A stretch of DNA of 64,000 nt, from assembly GCA_007922305.1 (NCBI GenBank), contig ML677385.1:9744470-9808469 (forward strand), given 5' to 3'. The notes under the pieces are model-generated. The model saw nothing but the letters and a program-made list of their open reading frames with translations, ran no database searches and had not been told where the DNA came from. Source of the stretch: Dermatemys mawii. Lineage: Eukaryota > Chordata > Testudines > Dermatemydidae. The number at the start of each line of letters is the position of its first letter. Within the stretch, counting starts at the first letter, position 1. Shown here in pieces: positions 37,341 to 47,722 of this stretch. Both the position numbers and the translations under genes were made by a program.

Positions 37341-38031
37341 TTAACTTCAACCCCACCTCTGGGGAAGTGTGTGGGAGTCACCTCATTGGAATCAACATGA
37401 ACAAGCATTCGAAGAAGAAAAACGGTCACTAACCTTCTCATAACTGTTCTTCGGGATGTGTTGTTCATGTCCATTCCAGTACCCACCTTCCTACCCTTCT
37501 GTCATAATAGCTGAAGTCTCTTGTACTAGAGTCCTTCCTCAGCACCGTGTCACACACCGATGCCAGAGCACTCCATATGGACACACTCAGTTCTGGGTTC
37601 TGGCAGTCAGCTGAGGGCGGAGTGAGGATTCCATAAGTAGTTGTCTGAGGTGGAAATCTCACACCACCTTGATTCTCGGACAAAAAGCTCTGCAAATTTT
37701 GCATCTCTCAGTCTAGTGCACCACCCCCAGACACTTGAAGCAAGAGTCTTGGGGGTCACTAACGGGCGTGGGCTTGTTGCAAGCAATGCAGGGTTTAAAG
37801 CCCTGAGTTTGTGGAATGCCCCGGAGCCCAAGAAGGACTTAGGAATTGGGGAGAGATCCTGCTCCCAAACCTCACTATCTAAACTATGAAAACTAAAATG
37901 AATAACTAGAACAACTAACTAGGGAGAAACACCAATGAGAGCCCTTGCTGAGTAAACAAACAATGCTAATATGTTCTAACAACAATGCTAATATGTTTGC
38001 ATCCAGTTCTGAGATCTGTTCCTGAAGCATT

Positions 38032-38124
38032 TGTGTGTATGTATGTGTGTGTGTGTGCATATAGATATAGATAGATATATAGAGAGAGAGATATAGAAAG
38101 AGATATATAGATACACACACACAC
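38032..38124 (+). repeat. Compound microsatellite (TG)n-(ATAG/AG)n-(AC)n
   Basis: A TG run at the left, ATAGATAG and AGAGAG units in the centre, and an AC run at the right. The TG and AC ends are complementary, so the strand could fold back. Confidence 0.9.
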
Positions 38125-39673
38125 CTGCAACAAACTACACATTGCACTAAAGGTACTCTTTTGCAAAGAAGCATTTCTTGCCAAGTTCATTTTCCAACAT
38201 GACTAACCAGACTTTCTGGCCACTGCTCTTCACAGTGCTCAAGGTGTTTGGTTCCTTTGTCTCCTCAAGTGAAGGATGCCAAAATGAGGTTTTCTCTCTG
38301 TTTAGATCTTCTGAAAATTCATTGACTCTGCTTTAGGAGGCACAAAGGTTTCCTGTGGGTGCAGTCTCTATCCCCCAGCAACGTTAGGTGCTTTCCCCAC
38401 TTTCCTTCCTGATGGCTTTGTTACCTTGCATATACATGTGCTTTTCTTTGTCTTTGGTCTCACGTTGCCCAACTTACATCAACGACATGTTCAAGTAAAT
38501 GGAATAGCATTCCTTTGTCTGAGTCAGGCATGGCTTAGGCACTGTCAAATGCATTTTCAGAACACATTTCCTGCACATATCTATAAAGTTCTTTGTGGGT
38601 TTACCATACATACATCAGCAAGATTATTAATGATCACTGAATAATTAGTTTTCCGGTGATGTATTACATGCCACCTTTTGGGTATATAACATGACAACAG
38701 TGTGCCAGCTGGCTTTGGGATGATCTTAGGGTCACACTCGTCCAAGTCCTTCCTCCCCATGTACACTGCTATTTCTAGCACTATGGTGCTCCATTACTGG
38801 AGTCCTCCCTCAGATGCAGGGAAAGACTCCGAGAGGGGGATGGGCCCAGCAGGGACTTTTCCAAGCTCCTTCGTTCCTTCCAGACCTCTGCATAATGAAA
38901 GACTCTGCGAGTGGGGAATTGCTGAAGCCTTTTCCGAGTGCTTGCTCACTGCTGGAGTCTTTTACTGACACGTGTAGCTACAAACGGCAGTATGGAAGCA
39001 GCCCGCTTTTCACTGCGGCATGCAGCTATACATACCCTACAGGCCATTGCCAGTGGTGTGTAATGTGAACATAGCCTAGAGCTTGTTGTTTCCCTTTATA
39101 AGATGTGGAGCCTCTAAGAAAGTAGAATGTCATTATTTACAAGAGTCCAAGATGACTTTACGCTAAATTACTGAACCATATTTCACTTTTCTAATAAAAA
39201 TAAGACTTGAGAATCCCTTATGTGAATAGTATATAATGTAAGTGTATCCTTCTCTTTTGGTACAGTATGTTTAAATGTTCTCTCCTCACATATGAACTGT
39301 TGGTATATAATGAATCAGAGATAATATACATTTAATTAAGGAAAACCAATTTGAAAAGACTAATTTAATGGACACTTTGTTCTGACTGGAGAAAAGCAGA
39401 AATAATTCCCTTTCCAGTGTTTTCCAGATCAGATGTTAGGGGACACTGGAATTTTGGATGGAAAAAGGACACTACAAGAAAGCAACACTTGTCGCTCACA
39501 ACGCCAAGCACTTTTTCACACAAATACACTGTTACTGGTCATGATGGCCAAGATTTTTAAAAGCAAAAAGTGATTTTAGATTCCTCAGTTTGTGGGTGAC
39601 CCACTGGAGATAGCTTACAGGCATCTGATGTTCAGAGGGGGGTGCTTAGCCCTTTCTGAAAATCAAGCCCCCT

Positions 39674-40372
39674 TGTAACGGCGTGATGGCTTAACCTTGA
39701 GGCATCTCCTGTTGGTCGTCCTGGGAATTAACTCTTGACCCGGAGTGCCCTCTGTAGGCTGGTGCCTTGCTAACTGGCTCCCCGTGTCCCTCCCGGACCC
39801 CAGTGCCCCTTTACCTGGAGTGCTGCCCCCCTGGCAGTACTCCCACACTCTGCCTCTGGGTCTCCCAAAGGTAGGGGTCCCTGGGGAACCCCCACCGTCT
39901 ATCCTCACCTTGCCTCAGTCTTTGGCTACTGCCTGCTGTCACCATTGAGCCCCCACACACTGAGGTGGACTGCAGTATATAAGCAGTATCAGACGGTGGA
40001 CTGTAGTATAAGAGACCGGCTGCCTCTACCTACCCTGGCCTGTACCCTTGCACCCTCGTACCTTTCTGGCTTTGACCAAGCTACAGCGTGGGACTTTTCT
40101 GGGCGGAAGCTCTCCAGATCCCCTGCCCTGTTCCCCAGCCCTGCTCCCCTCAGGTATTCAGTTTACCTTCCCATCAGCCAGGCCCTCCTCCTAGAGACGG
40201 AGAGAGACTGACTGCTCCTGGCCCACTGCCCTCTTATAACGACCAGCTGGGCCCTGATTGGGGCATGGCCACCGCTGAGGCTATTTCCCTACTCAGCCTT
40301 TCCCCATCAGCAGCCCTCTCCAGGGCTGCTTTTAACCCCTCCAGGCAGGAGGGTGGTGACCACCCCGCTACA
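39674..40372. mobile_element. Solo LTR, 699 bp, with 4-bp duplication
   Basis: The block begins TGTAACGG and ends CCGCTACA, an inverted pair with the TG...CA ends of LTRs. CCCT lies on both sides (39670-39673 and 40373-40376). Composition is GC-rich against an AT-rich intron. A TATA-like TATATAAG sits at 39976-39983. It is inserted into an older repeat of the TTTCTGAAAATCAAGCCCCC type (about 39550-39672). No coding body is attached. It resembles the element at 15211-15778. Confidence 0.7.
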
Positions 40373-41233
40373 CCCTTTAAGCAATCACAAGTCAAGAACC
40401 GCAAAGTCAGGGCACTCAGAATCAGTGATCACGTCTCAAAATCCTGGTCAAATTGCATTCACTGTTTTAGTAGAATGTAATCAAGGTGGCGCTGAAAACC
40501 TTATGTAAGTACACACTTTATCAGTTCTGCATTTTGTGACACTATGAAACATTCTTTCTAAAATATCTTTTTGAAGACATGCACACTGTAGATATAATAG
40601 AGTGACATTTTGTGGCATTTTAGTTCGTTAATTTGGTGTGGCAGAAATTGAAAAATATTTTATTTTCAAGTAGCTATTGAATGTGTGTGCAATTTCTCAG
40701 TGACTACAGTGCAAGCTATAGTGGAGGGCAGAAGGGAGCAACTCTACTTATGAGATGCTTCTGTCTATGCCAGATGTTGTCTATTTAAGACATCTGTATT
40801 GTCAGTTTAATGGGCACAGTCCAATAAAATTCAGCTTGAATTTCTCTTTTACACTAATGATATAAGCTTTTAACAGCTGTCCTAAGCAGAACATTTTACC
40901 TTAATAGATATTCTAGATACACTAACATGAGCCATAAAATGGTGATGCCTCTTCTTACCGCAGTTCTAAAAGCACGTCTGAGATACAAACAATAGAAAAC
41001 GAGAAGATACAGTGGTCTGTCTGTTCTGGTATCAAAAATAGCAGTGTTTAGGTATATTGTGCTGTAACTACCAGTGCCATCCCTCTCTGAACTAAAGAGC
41101 CAAAACATATTAAGTAAATACCAAAAAAAAAAAAGCATAAATAATAAATGTAAGGATGAGTGCATAAATTATCCAAAACATTTTGTCCTCCAGTACTACT
41201 TTGGATACATTTTTGAAAAGATCTAGTGGTGAA

Positions 41234-41287
41234 ATTCTGGCTCTGTTGAAGTCAGTTGCAAAACTCTGACTTCAAGAGGGCCAAGAT
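41234..41287. repeat. Short palindrome of the TTGAAGTCA type
   Basis: Arms of 22 bases (41234-41255 and 41266-41287) pair with a few mismatches around a 10-base spacer: ATTCTGGCTCTGTTGAAGTC against GACTTCAAGAGGGCCAAGAT. Related GAAGTCAATGG words lie at 7826-7840, 42767-42782 (reverse), 49211-49221 (reverse) and 57358-57371. Confidence 0.75.
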
Positions 41288-41387
41288 TTTACCTTGGTCT
41301 TCTGAGTATTCTGACACTTACATACGATTCATTAAGAAAGAATGAAACATTTAATTTCGTCTCCTTTTTCTCCTGCATTTGGTTTAG

Positions 41388-41533
41388 ATTTTGACAGTTT
41401 GCCTCCTGCACGTTATAAGGAGACAATGAACACTATCCTTTTGTGGATCCAGAAGTCAGAAACCAAACTTTTCACACCTCAGGTTATTGTCACTGAATAT
41501 GAGATCATGGAGCAGAGATTCAGTGAGCTAAAG
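41388..41533 (+). CDS. Dystrophin exon 22 (end of R5, start of R6)
   Basis: 146 bp as in human exon 22. The first two bases (at) complete a codon begun with a in exon 21, giving Asn where human has Ile. It continues FDSLPPARYKETMNTILLWI, QKSETKLFTPQVIVTEYEIM and EQRFSELK. The Trp of LLWIQ marks helix A of rod repeat R6. Acceptor GGTTTAG; donor AAAG|GTAAGT is consensus. It is followed by the shortest intron of the window (663 bp). Confidence 0.97.
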
Positions 41534-42196
41534 GTAAGTGTACAGACTGTGAAAAAGCAACTGAGGATTTAGCCCAAAGGCTAAGGGGGAGCTACTTACT
41601 GATATTGAAAAGGCTTCTGAATGTTGGTGAAAGAGCGCAAAGGTTGGTATTTGCTAGTTGAAACAAATACTTAAGGTAATGAACACCTTAGGGGAATAGC
41701 TTTTGCATCTCCCATGAGAAACAAAATGTTTGGGGAGATATTTACAGCAGGTAAATAGGCATTCAGCTCATTGTAATGAATGTTTTCATGTATGCATTAG
41801 AATCCAGTGTTATGAAAAATACAGAACATTTATTTCTCCCCATCCCAATCTGCAACTCCTATCAAATTTCCAAGCAGAGACAGATGTGGGATGAGTTTTG
41901 CCAGTGGGCATAAAGCTTCTCTGCATGTGGACTTTTAGTATTGTTTTATTATCCGATAGCTAAAGAGCATTTTGCTGTATGCAACTGCCAATGAAAATAT
42001 AGAAATGCAAAGCAGAAAATATCTAGTCTCAATGCTGATCAATATATTGATTAATATATTGAAGGTAAGTATATAGTAATCATTCAGGCCATAATAAATT
42101 GTTCAATGGAGAATACGTCTCAGTGAATTTAATTATGCATGTATTTATACCATTACAATTAGCAAATGTATGTATTTCTGATTTTTCATATCACAG
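41534..42196 (+). other. Intron 22 (663 bp)
   Basis: AT-rich with no repeat or gene that I can name. It ends in TTTTTCATATCACAG. Confidence 0.9.
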
Positions 42197-42409
42197 GCTT
42201 TGCAAAGTTCTCTACAGGAGCAACAAAATGGCCTAAACTATCTCAGCACAACTGTGGAAGAGATGTCCAGGAAAGCCCCTCAAGAGATCAGCCAGAAATA
42301 TCAATCTGAAATTGAAGGAATCCTTAGCCGTTGGAGGAAGTTATCAGCTCAGCTAGTAGAACATTGCCAAAAACTTGAGGATCTGATGACTAAGCTCCAG
42401 CACTTTCAG
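42197..42409 (+). CDS. Dystrophin exon 23 (spectrin repeat R6)
   Basis: 213 bp, 71 codons, phase 0 at both ends, equal to human exon 23, the exon that bears the mdx nonsense change in mouse. It encodes ALQSSLQEQQNGLNYLSTTV, EEMSRKAPQEISQKYQSEIE and LSRWRKLSAQLVEHCQKLED. These are helices B and C of R6, with the conserved Trp in LSRW. No stop or shift is present. Acceptor TATCACAG; donor TCAG|GTTAGT. Removing this exon would keep frame. Confidence 0.97.
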
Positions 42410-42947
42410 GTTAGTGGAGGTTATCCCTCTTTCTCTCTCACATACACACCCATCCATCTTCTGGTGTTCAGTGACATAACGATGTTTATATAAACATGCA
42501 TTTTTATATATTTCTGCAACAGCTAATCCTTCAGGTAAAACAAGGTAGAAGGGAGAAGTCTCAAGTCAATCCATGTGTGAGAGTCTTGTATTGCACTGGG
42601 TATTTGAATCAGAATAAAGGCACTTCAAAATTCTAAACCTTTGGCGGGTACTAAGGCGTTGATTGACTGATGCACTGATGATCCATTTGATAGATTATTA
42701 TAAGAGTGAAATTTTATCAGTCTATCTTATCAATAGAATCTTATCAATCTTATCAATAGAAGCTTTGTATTGACTTCAATGGGTCCAGGATTTCACCCAG
42801 AATTCTTACCTTTTGCCTGTTTTCTCTTGTGTCGAAACCAATGACAAAACTCCTATTGATTTCAGTGAGAATAAAGTTAGGCCCCACTGCTGTAATTCTT
42901 CAAACACTTTTCCATGCAACTCTAACCATCTTGATTTCAATGGATTA

Positions 42948-43034
42948 CTTTCATCGTCATTGTTATCACTGTTACTTCTATCATGGCAGAAACTACTAGA
43001 GGTCACTAATCAAGGGCCAGGACCCCATTGTACT
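42948..43034 (+). repeat. Small interspersed repeat, copy 2
   Basis: Contains CCAGGACCCCATTGTACTAG after a TTGTTATCACTGTTA stretch, matching the layout of the copy at 24440-24526. Confidence 0.55.
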
Positions 43035-43596
43035 AGACATATAGGTAAAAATTTTTATATACAAATTTGCAGGAGTAGCGCCTCAGATTGTTTTCTTCAT
43101 GGAAGAGATCTTATGTAGATGCTAGCTGGCAAGTCATCTGATGCACTGTTGTTGCTCACCAGATGAACAAGAAGATTGGGGGAAACCTGGACATACAAAT
43201 ATTGTAACCTGTCATTCATTTTTAATATATTTCTGTTCCATTTGTATATAACACTGGTCTACAATTTTGTAGAAGTCATCTGTTTCAGAGATAAAATGTG
43301 ATATTTATTATGTATTTTGATGTGCTGAATTCAAATACGACAATTAAATCAACTGATTGGCTACTGTTTCTAAGATATTTAAGTTTTTACATTTTATGTC
43401 TATGTATATTGTGTAGATTGTAGAGTTTTAATTATAAATTGTAAACCTAGGTCTTTTCATGTGTTTATGATTGCTTTACATGATAGTATTTCACCTGTCC
43501 TGTTTATGTAACACTATAAATATCAGCAAAAGGGTTATATAAATAAAATGTATTATGAAACAAAAGCCAAAAAACTATTATGTACATAGTTTAGTC

Positions 43597-45276
43597 CTAT
43601 TCAGTGTCTACTCGGCGCTTCTTGGCTTGTCTCTTGTATTCATTAAATGGAGCATCTCTTGTCACTGTCCAGCAATAGTCTGCAAGCCTTGAAGGGCTCC
43701 ATTTGCCCTGATAGCATTTCTCCATTGTTGCAATGTCCTGGTGAAATCGCTCGCCGTGCTCGTCACTCACTGCTCCGCAATTCAGTGGAAAAAAATCTAG
43801 AGGAGAGTGCAAAAAATATATCTTTAGTGACGTGTTGCAACCAAGGCTTTTGTATGCCTTGAGGAGGTTTTCCACCAACAACCTGTAGTTGTCTGCCTTG
43901 TTGTTTTTGAGAAAATGTATTGCCACTGACTGGAAGGCTTTCCATGCCGTCTTTTCCTTGCCACTCAGTGCATGGTCAAATGCATCATCTCGAAGAAGTT
44001 CACGAATCTGAGGACCAACAAAGACATCTTCCTTTATCTTAGCTTCACTTAACCTTGGAAATTTTCCATGGAGGTACTTGAAAGCTGCTTGTGTTTTTTC
44101 AATGGCCTTGACAAAGTTCTTCATCAGACCTGGCTTGATGTGTAAGGGTAGTAACAAAATCTTCCTTGATTCAATGTGTGGTGGATGCTGAACACTTTTC
44201 CTCCCAGGCTCCAATTACTGTCGGAGTGGCCAATCTTTCTTGATGGAGTGTGAATCTCTTGCACGACTATCCCATTCGCAGAGAAAACAGCAGTACTTTG
44301 TGTATCCAGTCTGCAGACCAAGCAAGAGAGCAACAACCTTCAAATCGCCAGGTTGGTCATAGTTTATGCACCTCAAAAGTTGTTTCATGTTGTCATAGGT
44401 TTCCTTCATATGGACTGCATGACCAACTGGAATTGGTGGCAAAACATTGCCATTATGCAGCAAAACAGCTTTAAGACTCGTCTTCGATGAATCAATGAAG
44501 AGTCTACACTCTTCTGGATCATGAATGATGTTGAGGGCTGCCATCACACCATCGATGTTGTTGCAGGCTACAAGATCACCTTTCATGAAGAAGAATGGGA
44601 CAAGATCCTTCTGACGGTCACGGAACATGGAAACCCTAACATCACCTGCCAGGAGATTCCACTGCTGTAGTCTGGAGCCCAACAGCTCTGCCTTACTCTT
44701 GGGTAGTTCCAAATCCCTCACAAGGTCATTCAGTTCAGCTTGTGTTATGAGGTGTGGCTCAGAGGAGGAGGATGGGAGAAAATGTGTGTCCTGTGACATT
44801 GACGGTTCAGGACCAGAAGTTTCATCCTCTTCCTCTTCCTCATCTGACTCAAGTGAGAATGATTCTGGTGCATCAGGAACCGGCAGTCCTTCTCCGTGGG
44901 GTATTGGGCGTATAGCTGATGGAATGTTTGGATAATGCACAGTCCACTTTTTCTTCTTTGACACACCTTTCCCAACTGGAGGCACCATGCAGAAGTAACA
45001 ATTGCTGGTATGATCTGTTGGCTCTCTCCAAATCATTGGCACTGCAAAAGGCATAGATTTCCTTTTCCTGTTCAACCGCTGGAGAAGATTTGTTGCACAA
45101 GTGTTGCAGCATATGTGTGGGGCCCCCCTCTTGTCCTGATCTCCAGTGTTGCAGCCAAAATAAAGGTGATAGGCTTTCTTAACCATAGTGGTTACACTGC
45201 GCTTTTGTGATGCAAAAGTCACTTCACCACAAACATAGCAGAAGTTATCTGCACTGTTCACACAAGTACGAGGCAT
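43597..45276 (-). pseudogene. Multi-copy mobile-element protein of unknown function, one in-frame stop
   Basis: A long minus-strand frame runs from ATG at 45276 to TAA at 44215-44217 (353 codons) and goes on without any frame change for 205 more codons to a stop at 43597. Together they span about 560 codons. The N-terminus has a Cys/His-rich module (CYVCGEVTF ... HLYFGC ... HICCNTC, then CYFC), then an acidic stretch (DEEEEEDE, about residue 150), then LVACNNIDGVMAALNIIHDP, CRLFIDSSKTSLKAVLLHNG and CCFLCEWDSRARD. The C-terminal half has FVGPQIRELLRDD, LHSPLDFFP and CGAVSDEHGERFHQDI. I recognise this as a family present in many copies in turtles and several invertebrates and usually named uncharacterised (Cc8L18.2-like). 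A transposase role is plausible but not shown. Only the single nonsense codon breaks this copy, so it is fairly young or was long under constraint. Confidence 0.75.
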
Positions 45277-45394
45277 CTCTGCTCACTTTGGCTAAACAGA
45301 AATGTGTCCCTTTGCAGAATCAAGCACTGACAAATAAGAGAGCACGACACTGTATGATTTCTGGAGCTGATATAGGGCAATTTGTTCAGCAGAG

Positions 45395-45494
45395 TGATGT
45401 AAGCTTCATTATGATTGCATCATCCATGACTTCTAGGAATAACATGATGCAATTCATATCATGTATGACGCAATACCAGCTTCAGATTGCATCA
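45395..45494. promoter_or_regulatory. Cluster of TGATGCAAT-like sites upstream of the minus-strand element gene
   Basis: Five related words lie 119-218 bases upstream of the ATG at 45276: TGATGTAAG (45395-45403), ATTGCATCA (45414-45422), TGATGCAAT (45445-45453), TGACGCAAT (45466-45474) and ATTGCATCA (45486-45494). TGATGCAAT is the consensus of the C/EBP-ATF response element bound by ATF4/CHOP-type bZIP proteins (established). Start-to-start distances of the last four are 31, 21 and 20 bases, near whole helical turns. Whether they serve transcription, transposase binding or neither is inference. Confidence 0.45.
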
Positions 45495-46799
45495 TTCATT
45501 GTTTTGCCTAAAAAGCAAGTACTGTCCAAACCCAGTCATAGATTTATTCATAGATGCAGTCAAAGATGTATTTTAGTCATTTCTGGTTTAAATTGAGATC
45601 CCTTTCCTTTATAACTCACTTATCCTCCGCCATTCCCATGTCAAGGGTCGTATATACTGACCCAGTAGCATATCTTGAAAAGTAGAGCCAATCAACAATT
45701 TCAAGCATCATTTTTGTTCTCAGTGACCCAGAATTAGTAAAGTTTGACTACATTTATTTCAGAAGCATTTTGGCTGTAGAGCAGTGTAATCCTAAAGCAC
45801 AATTTTCAAATTGATTCTGATTAACCAGGCACCAAAATTCTGGAAGTATTCTGCAGAAAGTAGCTTTACATTTTTATTCTACCCTCCTTCCATGTAAACG
45901 ATCACTTGAATACTCATAAAGGACAAGGAAATTAAAGTAACCCTGAAGCCCTTTTCAAGGCTGACCAGCACAATGTGAGTTGTTACATACAGTGCTTCAT
46001 TTACAATATATGAATATTTTAGTCCCTGTCCTTGGTTTGTTTCAAGTAGAATTTGATTGTTGCTTTTGTGTTATGGAATATAGCAAAATAGGATTTTTAG
46101 AGTGAATTGAGACCATGGTATCCTATTTAATCCAATACAGTCATCTGGTAAGGACTAAATGTTCTGTTAGCAGGGTCGTGGTCAGTCTTTTCCCCCTGTT
46201 TCTGCAAAGAAAAACCCAGTAGCAAAATGCTATTAAAATGACAAGGTAGAGCATTTTCTTCATGAGTTACCTGATATGTATATTTGAGTATGATTTGAAC
46301 AAATTTTGGGCACAATATTATTTAAATAAGAATGGTCTACATTAAAAATATAATAATTGAATGATTATATTGTGTATAATGCTGAATGTGCATTTTACAG
46401 ATGTTGGTAGAGCAATATTTTTTAAGAAAAAAGTTATACCATTAGAGTGTTAATTTAGCAGCTCATCATTTGGTGATGATGATGGTCCTCTTTAGCTGAC
46501 AATTAGCCTTTAATAAAGGGATAACATAAGCTTCTCCCTGACTCCTAAAGGCTATGGTTGAAGAAGGCTGGATGTGGCTCTCTTCAGAGCTCATCAGCAC
46601 TGATTCAAGTATTTGTTGAAGGGAGTCAAAAGAGTAATTGCATTCTGAGAGCTCAGAGCTGGACTTGAATTCTTTGTGAGATGCTGCCATAAGGCTGCTA
46701 GGCCAGCCCCCTGGTGGGTTTTTTTGATAGAATTTTATATTCAGCTGTTTTCCCAGTTGTGAGTGTTGATTAAAGGATGTGGTCTTAGAATTAGAGTTC

Positions 46800-46880
46800 A
46801 AATGTGGCCTAGTAGTTGGATCAGGGGATTGGGAATCACGATTCCTGAACTCTGTTCCTCGCTCTGGCACTGACTGATTG
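46800..46880 (+). mobile_element. tRNA-derived SINE head
   Basis: AATGTGGCCTAGTAGTTGGA, TCAGGGGATTGGGAATCACG and CTCTGTTCCTCGCTCTGGCA follow the tRNA-like part of reptile SINEs (GTGGCCTAGTGG...GGACTGGGA...CTCTGCCACTGAC). Old and 3'-incomplete. Confidence 0.55.
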
Positions 46881-47608
46881 TTTGTACTGAGGTGCCTAAC
46901 CCAAACTCCCACCCATGCTACCCCTGGCCACATTACTATTTTTAGTGTGCTAACTTGAGTAGAGCTAGTGCATGTCTGTCTTCTCATTCCAGGGACTGTG
47001 CTTCCAGCTGCAATGTAGACCTGCTCTGTATCGATCTCCACTGCAGTTAACCTTGGAGTAAACATAGTACTACTTCCTTAGTAGTTTTCAAGGGCAGTTT
47101 TTCTGCAGGGTGGTCTCTCAGTTTGTGAAATAAGAAGGAAGTTTCAAACTTTTTTTTTTTAATAATTGTGTTAAGGGAACAAAGTGATGGTGAACTGCAA
47201 TTAAAGGACAATTTTAAATAGTTAGAGAACCTTAGAAGTGGTGATATACAAGTGAAAGGTGGTATTCCCATTCTTATTATCGCTGTTTTCAAAAGAGGAG
47301 GGAAAGGGTTTTTGTATTCTTACCATTAACAGATAAGAGAAACAAAATCCAACCTGTTTATTCCTGAAAACAAGAAATGCTGAGACTAAAACGATCAAAA
47401 TGCAGTCCAAATGGCAAAAGGCTCCCCACCCCCAAAAGAAATTATTTGCTTGTTTGCATTGCTCAAAATGTTGTGACCTCTTCCTAATTTTAGAATTATT
47501 TTGTGATGAAGTTTAGTGATAGTGCCATGATGAATTCTATTATTATCACTTCTATTATCACCAGTCAGTGCTTGTAGCATACAACAGAATGTTGTTTTTA
47601 ACAAACAG

Positions 47609-47722
47609 AATGACACTAAAACCCTGAAGAAATGGATGTCTGAAGTGGATGCTTTCCTGAAGGAAGAGTGGCCTGCCCTTGGTGACTCAGAGGCACTGGA
47701 AAAACAGCTTGAACAATGTACA
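47609..47722 (+). CDS. Dystrophin exon 24 (start of R7)
   Basis: 114 bp, 38 codons, phase 0 at both ends, as human exon 24. It reads NDTKTLKKWMSEVDAFLKEE, WPALGDSEALEKQLEQCT. The first Trp (KKW) is in helix A of rod repeat R7; WPALGDSE is identical to human. It is too short to show as a separate long open frame, but the acceptor AACAG, donor TACA|GTAAGT and exact length settle it. Human has NHIQTLKKW at the start, so the linker before R7 is changed. Confidence 0.97.

Larger units (their letters stand above)
35060..37930 (+). mobile_element. DIRS-like tyrosine-recombinase retroelement, 5'-truncated and decayed
   Basis: Three parts appear in DIRS order. First, the end of a reverse transcriptase (35071-35613), with IYPYLENWLLRG where active copies have a YLDD core, then FLLYVNKSTLSLTQRIDFIG and LPGHMAACTYVV. 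Second, an RNase H (35680-35976), with HINIGELREVQLAC, MTDNTTAIFYIKKQGG and SYLPGPQYELADHLSK. Third, tyrosine-recombinase remnants (about 36700-37340), with RTKPFRKLNQLFVAVADLMKG, STRAQASS and VPIQEICRAAPWS. Stops and frameshifts separate them, the first stop being TAG at 35611. The tail from 37380 holds the CGAAGAAG...TTCTTCGG hairpin seen at DIRS ends. It cannot encode an active element. Confidence 0.8.
28183..41387 (+). other. Intron 21 (13,205 bp)
   Basis: The longest intron fully in the window and the richest in insertions: a 48-bp tandem duplication (28909-29004), a hAT element (29185-29604), a MIR-like SINE (30320-30545), a DIRS-like retroelement relic (35060-37930), a compound microsatellite (38032-38124), an LTR (39674-40372) and a short palindrome (41234-41287). 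C-rich runs near 33155-33230 and G-rich runs near 33888-33916 are low complexity. The piece at about 33990-34085 (GTGGAACCCCGCAATACCA...) looks like a Tigger/mariner-type terminal remnant, weakly supported. About 30900-33600 and 34100-35050 show nothing I can name. Confidence 0.9.
42410..47608 (+). other. Intron 23 (5,199 bp)
   Basis: Holds an interspersed-repeat copy (42948-43034), a minus-strand mobile-element gene (43597-45276) with its upstream region, and a SINE head (46800-46880) followed by a MITE-like end (about 46885-47030, CACCCATGCTACC...GCAATGTAGAC). The open frame at 46466-47065 minus (199 codons) is a translation of these repeats. It ends in ...TTTTAACAAACAG. Confidence 0.9.

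Noticed and set aside
46466..47065. 199-codon open frame, minus strand
   Set aside because: Spans a SINE head and MITE-like end; no domain, no splice or start context.
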